Shown here piece after piece: positions 12,848 through 24,469 of a stretch of 64,000 nt of DNA. The notes beneath the pieces are model-generated. The model was not told the DNA's origin. It was given only the letters and a program-made list of their open reading frames with translations, and searched no databases. This DNA is from Diphasiastrum complanatum. Its lineage: Eukaryota; Streptophyta; Lycopodiopsida; Lycopodiales; Lycopodiaceae. The position numbers and the translations under genes are program-made. Every line of letters begins with the position of its first letter. Positions within the stretch are counted from its first letter, which is position 1. Location: contig CM055108.1 in the NCBI GenBank assembly GCA_029204225.1, positions 9,746,528 through 9,810,527 on the forward strand, in the 5' to 3' direction.

Positions 12848-15800
12848 CCACTACTAATTGCATAAAAGATTGTAGGATTTGAGTAAAACCCCTTCATTGT
12901 ATGTGCTCACTTGTACCTCAAGATCCTGCGCAGATGCTTCCTCTGAAACGTCCTCTTTCGGGTTCGCAATAGCATTTTCTCCAACTCCCAAGCTGTGGGT
13001 TCATGTGAGTTTTTGTTTAATTTAATTGCATCAAAATTTCACATCAGAGTTGCTAAAAAAAAAGCATCTTTGTTGATAACACAAAGTAAAACATCTACCT
13101 CTATGATTCAATTAATATGGCCAAGCAGAAAGCTCACTAATATGCAAGCACAATGTTGACATCGTAATGCAACGGTTGTTAAACAGGTAAGGTGCTTTGC
13201 TAACTAGATTTGTTCTTTCAAGCAAAGCTAGATTTGTTCTCAAATATATACTGCTTTCATGTAGACTACATGGCAAAGAGCAAGGTTTTGTCTACTTACA
13301 GTCCAGGAACTGCATTTGTAGGGGAAAGAGCTGCAACAACAGTACCAGCAATTGTTGAAGAAAGAAGAGTTGAAGATGTAACTGTTCCGGTGATTTGAAC
13401 TGGTGATGCATTTACAGGTGCTGCTGATGTTGTAGTTACTCCTAATGCCTTTGGAGATGACACAGAAGGAGCTGCAGTTGACCCACTGGTTGTTGAAGAG
13501 ATTGGCAAAAAGCTGCCAGGGTTCGTGGCCTCTGTGGAAATGTCAGAATTCACTGGACTTGCAGGTCCTGCTTTAGCAGCTTGTTCACGTGCAATCTGCA
13601 TAAAATGTGAACAGTCACAACATAGAGAAAATAAGGGGAAAACATGGCTAAACCAAATAATATACTAACCAAGCACACATCCATGTTTGTTAGTCCAAGT
13701 GTGAAGCTCAAATCTGTTTGCAAGATTAGTACAGTACTGTGACAAGGAGAGTTGAACTCTTGAAATACAAGAGAGGTGTGACATAACTTATAAGATGAAG
13801 ACCAACTCTGTCTGGTCAATGTAAGGAAAAAGACACACTTTCACTAGTACATAAACCACAATTCTCACATTCATAGAAGCATTCTTCATTCGTACCACCA
13901 ACCAATCAAACCTTTAATTAAACAACCTGTCACTAAGTGACATCACATGCAGGCACTCATCAAATTCTCCCATTAATTTACGGTAAGTCACCAATAAATT
14001 GTATTTACACCCCGCACAAGCTGCCAAACAAAAAAGAGAACCACTTGCTTGCATTCTCTCAAAGTTTCTGTCGGATCAGGGGCCATCCCCAAATCCTCCA
14101 TCATGGCATTCCTTTCAATGTTGAATAGTGAATAGTATGCCAAGCATCTTGAGCAACACATATAGAGAAGTTCAGCAGTGAACCCTTGACTAGCATCGCA
14201 CATCCATAAGAAGTGTTTATCAGGAAATAAAGAAACAAAAACTTTATAACAAACCATAGTTGCAGCGCGATTCCCGAATCGCGATTCAGAATCGCGATCA
14301 GAATCGCGATTCCGATTTGCGATTCGGGATTTTCCCAAAATCGTGTAGAATCGATTTTTTTTTTTTTGAAATTTTTTTAGGCAATATGGGTATCAGATGA
14401 AAGCTCTGATCGAGGGGATTATGATTGTGTAGTTTGCCGACTGTTTCGGGTGCGAAACACCAAAAAGTGTGTTTTCACTCGGGGAGTTGGAAGGCCAAAT
14501 CATGAAAAGGACTTACCATCGGGGGGCGTTGCCCCCCAAACCCCCCACCAGGGGGCCCCCGAACCCCCCGTTTCTCGCCGAACCCCCTAGAGCTTCTTGC
14601 TATATAGACACTGTAGATAAAAATGCCACCGCCCCCCTGTAGATAAAAATGGGGTCCAAATGCGCACCGAGCCCCCAACTGTATGTACATTGCACTCACA
14701 TCTCCAGTGAACCAATTGCAAAAGTGATCATCATCCATACAGTTGATAGTCCAAACTGTAGCATTAACATTTACTGAAAACCAGAGCAAATGACAACCGG
14801 ATAGCTACTGAAAATAAGATCTGTTTGTGCCTCATCTACTGCACTTTTGAGAGGCAAAACGCTGGTTTGACCATTGATCCCCTAAAAAAATTTCAGCAAT
14901 AAGCTATTTTTCCAAAAAAAAAATTAAAAAAAAAAAAAATTTGCGATTCTGGGTCGCGAATCGCGACCCGCGAATCGCAGACCCAGCGAATCGAGATTCG
15001 CTGCAACTATGTAACAAGCTATCATACTCTATTCTTTCCCTAATGGTGCATCAGCAATTTGGACATAATTTCTAACCTAGAAACCTGTCATCGTCATCCA
15101 TGCCTCTCCAAATGATCACATGGTGACTCCTTGTCATGCCTTCTCAGTGATATCAAAGCCAAAGCTTGCATGTTGAAAATCTAAAGTGTTGAGGAAGGAG
15201 TGCTGCCAAGAGAGGAAATCAAACTTCGTGAGAATTAGGTTTGTCACTTTGGATTAAGCTTGCTTCATTTTGTCATTACAGATATGTACAGCCAGCATAC
15301 CGACACCTCTCAAGATGGACCATCGAGTATGGCTGGGATTAACCAGGGAACAAAACTATCATATGCAACCAGAACCAGAGCAGCCATCTTCCAGAGTTTT
15401 AAAGACAAAAAACATGACAATCCTTATATGCATGTGCACCAATTCTTGGCCCTATGTCAAAAAAATAGAGTATATTCAAAAAATTGGACTGTTTCCCACA
15501 TCCCTTAATGTAGCGAACACCCTGCAATGGGAATTGCAATTTGAGTTAAATGAATGCCATACATGGGAGGAACCTTAAGCGGCTTTCCTCAAAAGATATA
15601 GAAAGGAGGAAGAGGATGACCATTGCTCGTTCCGTATGTGTTAAAAGAACACAGTACCTTGCATGATGTACAAAGGCACAGCTCGATAGAAGAACTCCCA
15701 ATAGACTTGAAGACCTGTCAGAACATCTTCCAGGTGCATGGATACTAGTCCCATAACGATGGTGATCATAAAATCAATCAATTCCTACTGCCACTGAAGA

Positions 15801-18239
15801 AAGATGTAATGGAGACTGTAGGTGGAGGTATAGAGAGAGAGAGAGAGAGAGAAAGAAAGAAAGAAAGAAAGAAAGCTTTATTAACGTCTTTTCCATGCCA
15901 AAAGGCGTACAAGACGAACAAGTACATCAAATAAAGTGGAACCAAGACGGAGCAATGCCGTCAAACAACATAACTAAAACCAAACTAACTAAGAAGAGGA
16001 TAATGTCCAGGATTATATGGTATGAAGACCATTTACAGATTCAACTAGCATCTCTCCAATGCTTTAACTCTCTCACTAACTCTGAACAATCTCAGATATC
16101 TCATTAATAGCAACAGGTTTAATAGCTACAAGACGAATGATACCATCCCTGTCGACAACCGCTTTCCATTCGTTAGAGCATCCTGTTTCGCTTTTTTCCG
16201 TTCTTGAACCTGAATGAAAGTAAGGTCTACATCCAAGTATATCGTGGTGCCCCGCAGTGTAAATCTCTTCCCTAGCACTTCATGACGACCAGTTGCAGAT
16301 GCAAAGCGTATGACAAAAGTACCTGGATCTTTCTTAGGTTGCCATGCAGTATCCATATCTTGTGGTGGTGTTGAAGGCTCTCTTAAAGAAACTTTTTAGC
16401 TTCACCAACAGCATCATGGGAGTTCATAATACCTCCGACTCGGACATTAAGAGCCTTTTGCTCTCACAAACGGCTCTCAGTGAACGTAGCTGAGATAAAT
16501 GAGGGTGGAGGTGGCAGAACGGTCGTATTAGGACCTTTAAGCACATCTACCTAGGATCGGACAGCGGTATGATGCTGTTCCACTTGACTTTCAAGTTGTT
16601 GGATCTTAGCTGAAGTAGTCGAATGAGAGAAAGCTTCGATTTTGATAGCTGCAACTTCTTTCTTGAGATCATTGATAGATGAATCTAGTTTCTGAAGATG
16701 CGATTGCATAGCTTGGATCATAGCTTCAAGAGAAAAAAGCTTTTTTCGATGGTCGTTGAGATATTCATAGGAATGTAACTGATCTGCACGAATGCCGGAT
16801 ATCATAAAGGCTAGAGGCACGAGTGATTCCTCTTCTGGGGTATTCGGGGTCAAAGGATCGACTATAATGGATTCACTATTAACAAGAATAGCATCTGACG
16901 GAGAGAAGAGGAAGGTGAAGGTGGATTTGCAACTAGAATAGAAGGTGAAGGTGAAGGTGAAGGTGAAGGTGGATTTGAAATGGAAGAGGAAGACGAAGCA
17001 GATGAAGAAGACGAGCGTTGGAAGGAAGGGCAAGAGCCCATTTACGGCGAGGCATCTCAGGCAGATGAAAACCTGAATCAATCTCAGCAATGCTCGGTAC
17101 CTCAGCGATGGAGGTCAGCGCTGGAAACAGTAGAGGTCAGTACCTCAGTGATGGAGGTCAGCGCTAGAAGCAAGCGCTGGTTGCAGCTGGACAAGTGTGA
17201 AGACATGGAGCATTGCTGAGGAGGACAGGCGTGATGGAACAGGCAGCCATCGCTAGGCAGCAGCCATGGAGATCCGCTGGGCATTGGGCGAGAGAGAGAA
17301 AGAAAGAAAGCTTTATTAATGTCTTTTCCATGCCGAAAGGCATATAAGACGGAACAAGTACATCAGATAAGATGGAAACAAGACGGATCAATGTCGTCAA
17401 AACAATCTAACTAAAACCAAACTAACTAAGAAGAGAGTGATATAGCCAGGATTATATGGTACGTGTACCATTTACATGCTCAACTGGACATCTCTTCATT
17501 TCTCTATCTCAGACTCTGTCTCAGAATTAAGACTCTCATTAACTATAGGCTTACGATCCACAAATCTGATAATGTCGTCACGATAGATAAGTCGTTTGCC
17601 AGTTGATAGAGCTTCTTGTCTTGCCTTCTTACGTTCTTGGACTTGGATGAAAGTAAGATCTTCGTCCAAATAGATTTTGGTATCACGCAATTTAGATCGT
17701 TTTCCTAAAACTGACGTGAAGCGCATGACAAGAGTATCTAGGTCCTTCTTAGGTCGCCAGGCAGTTTCCATACCTTTGCTATGGTGCTGAAGATTTCCTT
17801 CCAAAAACATTTCAGCTTTGTGTTCCCGCAAACGGCCCTAGGTGAATGCAGTTAAGATAAACAAAGGTGAGGGCGAAGGTGGAGAGATAATTGTAGACAA
17901 ACCTTTAAGTACATCTGCCCATGATTGGACAGCCATATGGTGCTGTTCCACCTGACTTTCGAGCTGTTGAATTTTACCTGAGGTAGCGATTTGGGAAGTG
18001 ATGGAGAGAGAGGAACAACGGGCATAGAAGTAGAAGGAGAAGTTGGATCTGGTTATGAGGCTGAAGCAATGCTGGAAACAGAAGATGGATCAGGAGTAGG
18101 GAGAACACCTTTGCGACGAGGCATTTTGCAGATCAGCGATGGATCAGATCTGCAAGCTAGAGCGAGATGGAGGACAGGCACGATGGAGCAGGCAGAAATA
18201 GCCATCGCTGGGCAGGCCATCGCTAGGCAGCAGCCATCG

Positions 18240-18285
<46 letters not shown>

Positions 18286-21200
18286 AGAGAGAGAGAGAGA
18301 GAGATCCCATGAAGAGGAAGATAAGAGAATAAAGCCCTCAATTCACTTTCATGCTTATCTCATTAATTGTTTATATTTCATGTCTTGACTCTCTTGCTAA
18401 GATCACTTTTACACTTACCAAATGAAATGTTTATATTTCATGTCTGGACTCTCATGTGGCAAGCATTCTTACAAGTATCGTTGGGCCATGGACACTCTTA
18501 TGGATCTGCATCTTGTAGAAGACTTTTGTCAAAGATTACCTACTTGATAACATGATGACTAGCTATTGAATATTCATGAAAGGAGCCTATGATGCAGGTG
18601 CAAAACGGAAATACAATGATTGCATGTCTATGAAGGTCATAATGTAATCAAAGTCCAGTCAAGTCTCACCATGAATCTATCAATAAAGACTCATTATGGT
18701 TACCATTTGTATCTTAGTATTCCTTCATGGGAAAGATCCAGGTTTACTTGTGGGAGGGTGGGGAGGAAGTTGACCCCCTGTGCTGTGCCTTGTAGTGAAT
18801 GTTTTTGTATAATACTTTATCAGTCGCTTGATGCTATATTGTTATGACCAGTTGTGATTATTTAAGCACTTTCTAAAAGTAAGTACATTACAGTTGGTAA
18901 AATCAGATTTCAATTGAGCAACATCTCAGTAATATGCTTGCAAGATATGAATTATCAAAAAAATGCCCAGAAAGAGTAAGATGCCGAGTGTACTTAACTA
19001 CATACCTTCATCTCTTCTGGCATTGTCCATTTTGACTGTTTCGTGACCTTATTGTAATAATACCTGTTTATACAACAATTTTCTGTCAACTTGAAATTGT
19101 GGCAACCCATATTTCATCATTGACCAAAGAAGCATGTTCCCGTAACAGCTTAGCAGTGAGGACAATGCAAAAAGAGTAGAAGCATACTTTCTACCATCAG
19201 CGGTAGTGAACTCTTTCCAAACTGTAGAAGCATCTGCTCGCTGCACAATATCAGATACAGAACTTGTGAACATTCTTCCGAATAATGAGAATGCACAAAA
19301 CATGGTATAAAACGCAAAAATAAATTACTCGCTTTGCACCTCCGACAGGTAAGGTTAAGAATCAAAACCCATAGTATTGCCAAAACACTGAACCAGCATT
19401 GTCAAAAATTATAGCAATAGCCTGGTCTCAACCATTTACAAAAAAATCTCAAAGAAAGCCAAATATGGCATGCAAGAATTTCCTCCAATCATCCTAGCCA
19501 TAAAGCTTAAAGACAAGTTGAGCTCTAAAAAAAACAATTAATACTGCAATCAAAAAATTCATATTATTGGTTCAGCCATAAGCTAACTCTTCATTAGAAA
19601 AAATTAAGGTATAAGAGACCAACCTCAGTAGGAGTCATTAATTCTACTGGCTTCTCCCAGCTGGACTGCTTTGTTTTCTTGTTGTAATAATATCTAATAA
19701 AAAGTGGAAAAATGTTATGTTGTTAGTATCTCCACTCTAAGAACTCAATAAAGATAACCATAAGAAATCAGGATCGTTGCATAAGGACCCTGCACTAGGT
19801 TCAGTGCCACAAAATTGTTTCTACAATATACCTTCTTCCATCAGGTGCAGTGTGCTCCTGCCAATCAGAAGACCCTGTACTCTTCAAAGCAGCAGGCATT
19901 GCAGGTACCTGTCAAAGTAAGATGTAAACTCAGAAAATTATCCAATAAATCATCCACAAAGCTACACATCATCCAACAGCCTCCACAAAAATCTTCCAAG
20001 GACAAAAAAGAAATCAAACTGGTATTTTCGAAAACATCCTGCTTACAGATGCAGAAGATGCTCCCGGTGCCATCTGCTGTTTTGGAACTTGTGGAGGACC
20101 AGGAGCATTGCTTTGACCTGCGCTTGACGGCCATGGTTGACTTGATGGCTGAATGAGATGAGGCTGCTGAGGTTGAAATGAGGGAGGCGCAATGGTAAAT
20201 GCATTGGTTAATGCAGAAAAACCCATGGATGATCCATACTGTAAAGCCACAGCCATAACCACAGTCCACGTCATGTTAATTTACTTTGTATACAACAAAA
20301 AACAGCTTGTGAGTTAGCTTGGCAGATCAAACAGCAAACGAGCAAAGTATAACCTCATGATTCATAGTGTAAAATGAATTACTTCATCATTGCAAGAAGA
20401 TGGGAGGGCCTTATATCAGTGACCAGGGAATGCCGGGAGGTAGCTCTTAAGGCATGCCAGGCATTCCCAGACTGGTCCTAGAAGGGTGACCAGGAAACGC
20501 AGTCCCAAGACATGGGGATGTGGCTGGAAACGCATTCCCTGGGCACACTTTCTAAATAGACCCTAAAACCAGAAAAATAAGTGGTTGTTTATATAAAAGT
20601 TCCCTTAAATAAACATAGTACTCATCCTCTATTCTGTTCATGTACAAATATCTTTTTATTATACGACGTGACATTCCCATTCCAATTTTTGAGGGGACAT
20701 TTTCATTCTTTGTTCCCATTCCCGTCCCCTAGTCACTATCACCTAGTCACTATGCCTTGTATGCTTGACAAGTACACATCGGCACTGAAACATTATTTCA
20801 ATTCCATGAAAAAAAGACAAATGTAACTCCCGCAGCCAACAAAATGTCAAACTAACACCTAAGGCATCCACAAGCATCTGAATCAAAACAGCAAAAAGCT
20901 TCCACGATTATTTGACACACTTTTGCTTGCCCTGAATCAACCTTTCACTTACTGATCATGGATTAAAAAAGGTTGGTACATCAAGTTTCTATGTGAACTA
21001 CAGATCATCATAAAGAAATGGAAATAAACAAATACCGTGAAGGAGGAGGAAGGAGTCAATCCGGAACTCCCAGGAACAGGCAGAGAAGGCATTGCCAGTG
21101 GTTGTGATTGCTGCTGCAGAGGAGGAGGACCAACCGAAATTGGTCTTGGCTGCTGAACAAAGCCAATGGAGGGAGGTTGAGAAGATGGTGGCTGAGGCTG

Positions 21201-23078
21201 CTGTCCTGGCCGAGGCAGCTGCTGAATTTGCTGTGGTGGAAATGGTAGAGGCTGTGGTGGTACAGGTGTTATGCTGGGTGGTCCCAGACTGGGAGAAATA
21301 CCAAGCTGTTGTTGTGTCATACCAGGATGAGGAGCCGTCCCTGGTCGAAACTGCTGATTACCAGAAGGTACAAACTGCTGTCCAGGCTGAGGGGAAGCGC
21401 CAGGTCGAAACTGAGGTACAAACTTACAATAAGTTATACCAAATGCAACGTACAAGAGATAAACCAAACTTCCAGAAAATGAGCAAGAATACCTGTACCT
21501 GGGGCACAACTCCAAAATTTTGTGGTGTATTTGGTGGACCTACTCCAGGCATGCGGGGAGGCTGATTATATAGACAGATAAAGGCATTCAAAATCAGGAA
21601 ACCATTTTCATTTTCCAAGAAACTTGTGCTTTCCACATGACAAGACAAAATAACACATGCGTACCAGTGGTCCAGAAGGCGCTGGAAGATGGCCTGGAGG
21701 AGCACCTGACACTGAAGGAGCAGCTGGTGCATTTGGTCCAGATGGTGGCCCTACAAGGAACATAACATTGAAGCCGATGACATTAGTCAGCAAAAAGAAT
21801 CACAAGTGGCGCCCATAAATGCTTTTTAAGTCTCAGGAAAATAGGACATTCTGCTTAGAATTGGTTTGAAGTAATGCAAGAAAATCAACTCAGCAATTAA
21901 ATTCTATCCCAATTTCATATTATAAAAGACAGTCAAATGACCAACTCAATCGAAACTGATCAGTTCAGTAAAGAAAATATACTGTGGTAGCTTTTAGACG
22001 CACAATTTCCAGGTTGACATCAGGCCTTTCTCACAATAATTTTGAAGGTATGATGGGAAAATAGGAAAAAAGAAAGGTACAAGTAAGATAGTTGCAGTGC
22101 TTTGAATGATAATGATCACTACAAACTCGTATTAACTTGCAGCGACTAAGGCAAGCCACAAGGCATCCGCATTCAACTACTTGAGAACTTCATGTGTGAA
22201 AATATTCAGCCTCAAAACACAAAAGCTTCAAACTAAATCCTCCACAAAGACACGATGCAGATCACAAGAGCATTAGCGCCATATTTTTTTCACAAAAATA
22301 CTGCTCTACTCGACATGAACATAACACTAACAGATGCCATTTTAAACTTTAAAAAATCGGCAATGGACGTAAGATAGAAACTTGCTTTACGGGCCATGTG
22401 TACTTCGGGTCAGAAAAGACACAAAACCCGTCGGAATCACAAAAGTTGTTGCCTTCAGCTTCGTGATTGAGAAAAGCAACATAAACCAAGGGTTTCAGTC
22501 GTGGATTTTTCCAAACCATACATGATAGAAAAGCACTAAATTACGGCCCTTCACTACGTGATTACCATGCTGATCGACGAATGCTTTTTCTCTGTGTGAT
22601 GAAAAGGGATTAATAGAGATAATCCAAGCAGAAAGTGACACTCCATAAAAAAAAACCTGTGCGATTCCAAAAGCTAGAAAAATGCGCAAGTTTCACAGAG
22701 TCAACTGGTAACAAAGAGTCTTCAAAAATGCATGAATGTAACCCTAGGTTCAAGCGCTTTTCCAACATACACATAATTTCAAAATTTAAACACAAGAAGA
22801 TAGTTTTGCATGCAACAAGTAACCCTAGGTTCAAGCAGATTTCAGAAATACAACTCAATCTCAATCATTTAACACAACATTGACAGTATCGCATTCAGTC
22901 AAGATGGCCATTCGTTATCCGTTTAAGCTATCTTCTGATGTAACTTCGATAATAAGGGAGCAAATTTCGAACCACCCTCACATAAACAAGCTGCAAGAAT
23001 GCGACTACCTGTTATCCATGTCGGCATGGGCATGGACCTGACAACAGGACCCGATGGCTGAGGAGGAGCACCCGCCAT
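1..23078 (-). CDS. PRP40: Pre-mRNA-processing protein 40 (PRP40-like), 5' and middle exons; 3' end outside window
   Basis: PRP40 is a U1 snRNP-associated splicing factor; its WW domains bind Pro-rich partners such as SF1/BBP and its FF domains bind phosphorylated RNA polymerase II tail. Seventeen exons with GT..AG borders keep one frame: 23009-23078 (start codon at 23078), 21665-21750, 21493-21561 (or end 21499), 21036-21410, 20047-20238, 19832-19908, 19624-19693, 19188-19240, 19006-19063, 13300-13595, 12917-12992, 5697-5804, 5521-5589, 4941-5018, 4003-4089, 1348-1382 and 1-53 (cut by the window edge). About 617 codons are visible; plant family members are commonly 900-1000 residues. Order: Pro/Gln-rich N-terminus (to about 264); WW1 (about 280-305, [19 protein letters not shown]...W); WW2 (about 320-347, [12 protein letters not shown]); Ser/Thr/Ala linker; FF1 ([35 protein letters not shown]); start of FF2 ([13 protein letters not shown]). 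No broken exon was seen. Exon borders are read by eye; the 23-kb span is due to repeats in introns. Confidence 0.93.
711..775. repeat. Perfect 29-bp inverted repeat (hairpin)
   Basis: Positions 711-739 are the exact reverse complement of 747-775, with a 7-base loop. Part of the arm (ACTGTTTAGACAT) recurs at about 898-910. It lies in a PRP40 intron. A perfect 29-bp stem suggests a young foldback MITE or a small-RNA-type hairpin. Confidence 0.8.
783..890. repeat. Fragment related to the hAT-like MITE at 14,255
   Basis: It contains the GAATCGCGATTCG-type palindromic motifs and ends in CAGCAACTATGG, close to the CTGCAACTATG end of the 14,255-15,011 element. It probably is a short, degenerate relative. 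No target duplication was found. Confidence 0.4.
7418..7545. repeat. Foldback element with 24-bp perfect stem
   Basis: Positions 445-468 of the 7-kb block (7445-7468) pair exactly with 7472-7495 around a 3-base loop. A third copy of the arm follows at about 7500-7526. Outer sequences (AATTATCATGAAAGTC near 7418 and GACTTTCATGATAATT near 7528) also pair, so the whole stretch is a nested inverted repeat inside a PRP40 intron. Confidence 0.7.
8053..8757. repeat. Possible DNA-element remnant bounded by CGTTCCGGAA motifs
   Basis: Related GCGTTCCGGAAC / ACGTTCCGGAATGCAG motifs occur at about 8090-8106 and 8725-8745, with further GTTCCAGA copies between 8060 and 8090. The interior is AT-rich and non-coding. 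No clean terminal repeat or target duplication was recognised, so the boundaries are tentative. Confidence 0.25.
9200..9335 (+). pseudogene. Possible LINE-like zinc-finger tail fragment
   Basis: One frame at about 9230-9300 reads [20 protein letters not shown], which resembles the zinc-binding C-terminal region of some non-LTR reverse transcriptases (C..C....H....C type). It is short and flanked by stops, and I did not find a reverse-transcriptase core next to it. Confidence 0.25.
9620..10940 (+). pseudogene. Ty3/gypsy chromovirus pol remnant (integrase + chromodomain)
   Basis: Pieces in several frames follow the order of a gypsy integrase and chromodomain: [15 protein letters not shown] (about 9702-9743), [15 protein letters not shown] and [15 protein letters not shown] (9757-9918, containing the central DD region), [13 protein letters not shown]-like sequence (about 9968-10005), a C-terminal [20 protein letters not shown] stretch (copies at about 10450-10510 and 10650-10710), then [20 protein letters not shown] (about 10833-10892), a chromodomain end. 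Stops and frameshifts break it everywhere. It sits antisense in the 7.1-kb PRP40 intron between the exons at 12917 and 5804. No LTR pair was identified. Gag, protease and reverse transcriptase are missing. Confidence 0.85.
10381..10780 (+). repeat. Exact-register 200-bp tandem duplication inside the gypsy remnant
   Basis: Positions 10381-10580 and 10581-10780 align without gaps apart from a few single-base differences. The unit covers the end of the integrase C-terminal region. The high similarity means the duplication is younger than most of the decay in the element, or has been homogenised. Confidence 0.9.
12769..12844. repeat. (GA)n microsatellite, about 76 bp
   Basis: Uninterrupted AG dinucleotide run about 70 bp inside a PRP40 intron, just after the donor site of the exon 12917-12992. 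The long Ser-Leu frames on the minus strand are only this repeat. Confidence 0.98.
14255..15011. mobile_element. hAT-like non-autonomous element (MITE), 757 bp
   Basis: The ends are inverted copies of CATAGTTGCAGCG (left from 14255; right as CGCTGCAACTATG ending at 15011), continuing into GAATCGCGATTC-rich subterminal palindromes at both sides (14268-14330 and 14940-15000). Flanks TAACAAAC (14247-14254) and TAACAAGC (15012-15019) form an 8-bp target duplication with one mismatch, the length typical of hAT elements. The interior holds G/C runs near 14520-14590 and no transposase. It lies in the PRP40 intron between exons 13595 and 19006. A shorter relative lies at about 783-890. Confidence 0.75.
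15832..15875. repeat. (GA)n(GAAA)n simple repeat
   Basis: GA run passing into GAAA units, directly followed by GCTTTATTAA. The same junction occurs at 17290-17320, and marks the 3' ends (on the minus strand) of two related repeat units. Confidence 0.95.
15865..17285 (-). mobile_element. LINE-ORF1-like repeat unit, copy 1
   Basis: On the minus strand a 179-codon frame (16551-17090) contains a heptad-like coiled coil (around residues 115-175, e.g. [20 protein letters not shown]). It is followed by a frame (16126-16356) with [19 protein letters not shown] and [20 protein letters not shown], which resembles the RNA-binding and C-terminal region of LINE ORF1 proteins. The unit ends (3') at the (GAAA)n run near 15865. 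No endonuclease or reverse-transcriptase ORF follows it, so it looks like an ORF1-only, non-autonomous derivative. The family call is from memory of motif style and is tentative. Confidence 0.5.
17290..18304 (-). mobile_element. LINE-ORF1-like repeat unit, copy 2
   Basis: This is a second copy of the previous unit in the same orientation and immediately adjacent. Its 3' end again is GAAAGAAAGAAAGCTTTATTAA (17290-17312). The frame 17496-17831 has [20 protein letters not shown] and [19 protein letters not shown], parallel to copy 1. Its 5' side (about 18170-18240, CATCGCTAGGCAGCAGCCAT) matches copy 1 at about 17247-17266 and ends in a (GA)n tract at 18241-18304. Unit length is about 1.0 kb against 1.4 kb in copy 1; the coiled-coil part is shorter here. 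Confidence 0.5.
18241..18304. repeat. (GA)n microsatellite
   Basis: GA run of about 64 bp with two GAAA interruptions at the 5' border of the second LINE-ORF1-like unit. Confidence 0.97.
20395..20560. repeat. Unidentified repeat with GGAATGC / GCATTCC motifs
   Basis: Several direct and inverted copies of GGAATGC, CCAGGAA and GCATTCCC occur within 165 bp of a PRP40 intron (between exons 20238 and 21036). It looks like part of a small foldback element, but no clean ends were found. Confidence 0.25.
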
Positions 23079-23390
23079 TTCACCCCGTTCTAAACCAGAA
23101 ACTAAAAGCGATGCGAACAATAATGGGAATCAGAAATGCTGAGATCCGTAGCACTCAAAGCTCGAAACCGATATGAATCCAATATCGCTGCATCTGTCAA
23201 TGCCAGAAAAATACCACCAAAACAGTCCTACAGTAAGCTTTTCCTCTCGCTCTTCTTGCTTTCCCTCTTGCTCTTTGCTATTGCTCTTTGCTCGAGCGGT
23301 GCGAGCAAGCGCAATACAAACCCTAGGGTAGAAGAGCAAAATTTAGGTCACCACAATGCTTGGTGAGAGATAAATAGGAAAATTGGTGCC
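23079..23390 (-). promoter_or_regulatory. Probable 5' UTR / promoter-proximal region of PRP40
   Basis: This stretch lies directly upstream of the PRP40 start codon at 23078. It contains a telo-box-like AAACCCTA (23318-23325), an element frequent in plant promoters of translation and RNA-processing genes, and on the plus strand a CT-rich run at about 23240-23290 (GA-rich on the gene strand). The transcription start cannot be placed from sequence alone, and no clear TATA box was identified. Confidence 0.35.
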
Positions 23391-23399
23391 CAAAACCCA

Positions 23400-24330
23400 A
23401 AAAAAAAAAAAGAGTTGACAATAAGAAGTTAATGGTGTAGTAGTATCTAACAATAACAATAAGAGTTCTTTTCCGGCTTTCCCAACGTTATTTGGCTATA
23501 CGCCACATGTTGCTTCCTCAATAGTAAGTTATTGTGACTTTGCTCTCCAAGGTTACACGTCTTTTTCTAGTGAGTTTGAGTTGAGAAATGGGTTTTAGCT
23601 TTGCCAAAAAGCGGACGCCATGGTGATCATAAACTCAAAGTTAATGTGTCCCTACGGGATCAGTTTCACTAAACGACTTTTTATTTTGTCGAATTGCAAC
23701 TATTCTTTTTTCATTTTCCAACATTTTAATTATTCTTTTACTTTCACACAAAGCTTGTCGTGATATGAAGGACCAGCTTCCTTTTAAATCATTTCAAATT
23801 ACGGAATTTGTATTGTTCATTCTTTAAGTGCACTGCAAAACTGCTCACGGTCTTTGGAACACCTTGTTCTTTTTTTCATTCACAAACATGCCAAAGGCCC
23901 GAGCACTGTACTTGCCCGCATGTGAGCATGGAATTAGACCTAGGTGGGCAAGCCCAACAAAAAGCACACGACATTGCAACATCATGTAAAAAAATTTACA
24001 GTCACTAATTAATTCCTAGTTGGTCCTATTCTACATTCTTGGATTGTTGTTTACTCTGAGTTAATTAGCACGAGTGTTAAACCACATGAGTATAATATTA
24101 CCTACCTCTCACATATTCATAGCTACCTGGATATTGTGATCATGAAATTTAGGGTTTAGACTAATTTCTATTGTACTTTGTAATTCTATTATTCATTGTG
24201 AAGAATGGAGAGTGGTGGCCACTGGCTACTTTAAGGTTTATAGTTTTGATCATGTGTATGCTTGTACTGTAGTTCTCTTGTTCATGTGCATTTGTGTTTG
24301 TAGGTGTGATTGATGCTTAGAGAGCACCTT
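23400..24330. other. Intergenic sequence upstream of PRP40; no gene seen
   Basis: After the PRP40 5' region I see no conserved frame or structural repeat up to about 24,330. The largest open frame (23808-24008) shows no recognisable motif. Confidence 0.5.
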
Positions 24331-24335
24331 AATTT

Positions 24336-24348
24336 TGGTATCAAAGCC
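24336..24348 (+). mobile_element. copia-type primer binding site, isolated remnant
   Basis: TGGTATCAAAGCC is one base from the initiator-Met-tRNA primer site (TGGTATCAGAGC) typical of plant LTR elements. No gag follows, so only a decayed LTR edge appears to remain. Confidence 0.4.
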
Positions 24349-24469
24349 AAGTTCTGGAAGTGTGGAACTCTGGTGAGGGATTCCCTCAAAAAGTCAAATA
24401 GAGTAAAATAGTAGGAGAAATCACTATTTTGCTAGTTTTAGAAGCTTGAGAGCACCAAAGAGTGCATGG

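Noticed and set aside
19865-20269. 134-codon minus-strand frame
   Set aside because: Out of frame with the real PRP40 exons 19832-19908 and 20047-20238, which it overlaps.
21092-21565. 157-codon plus-strand frame
   Set aside because: It is the antisense shadow of the Pro/Gln-rich PRP40 exon at 21036-21410.
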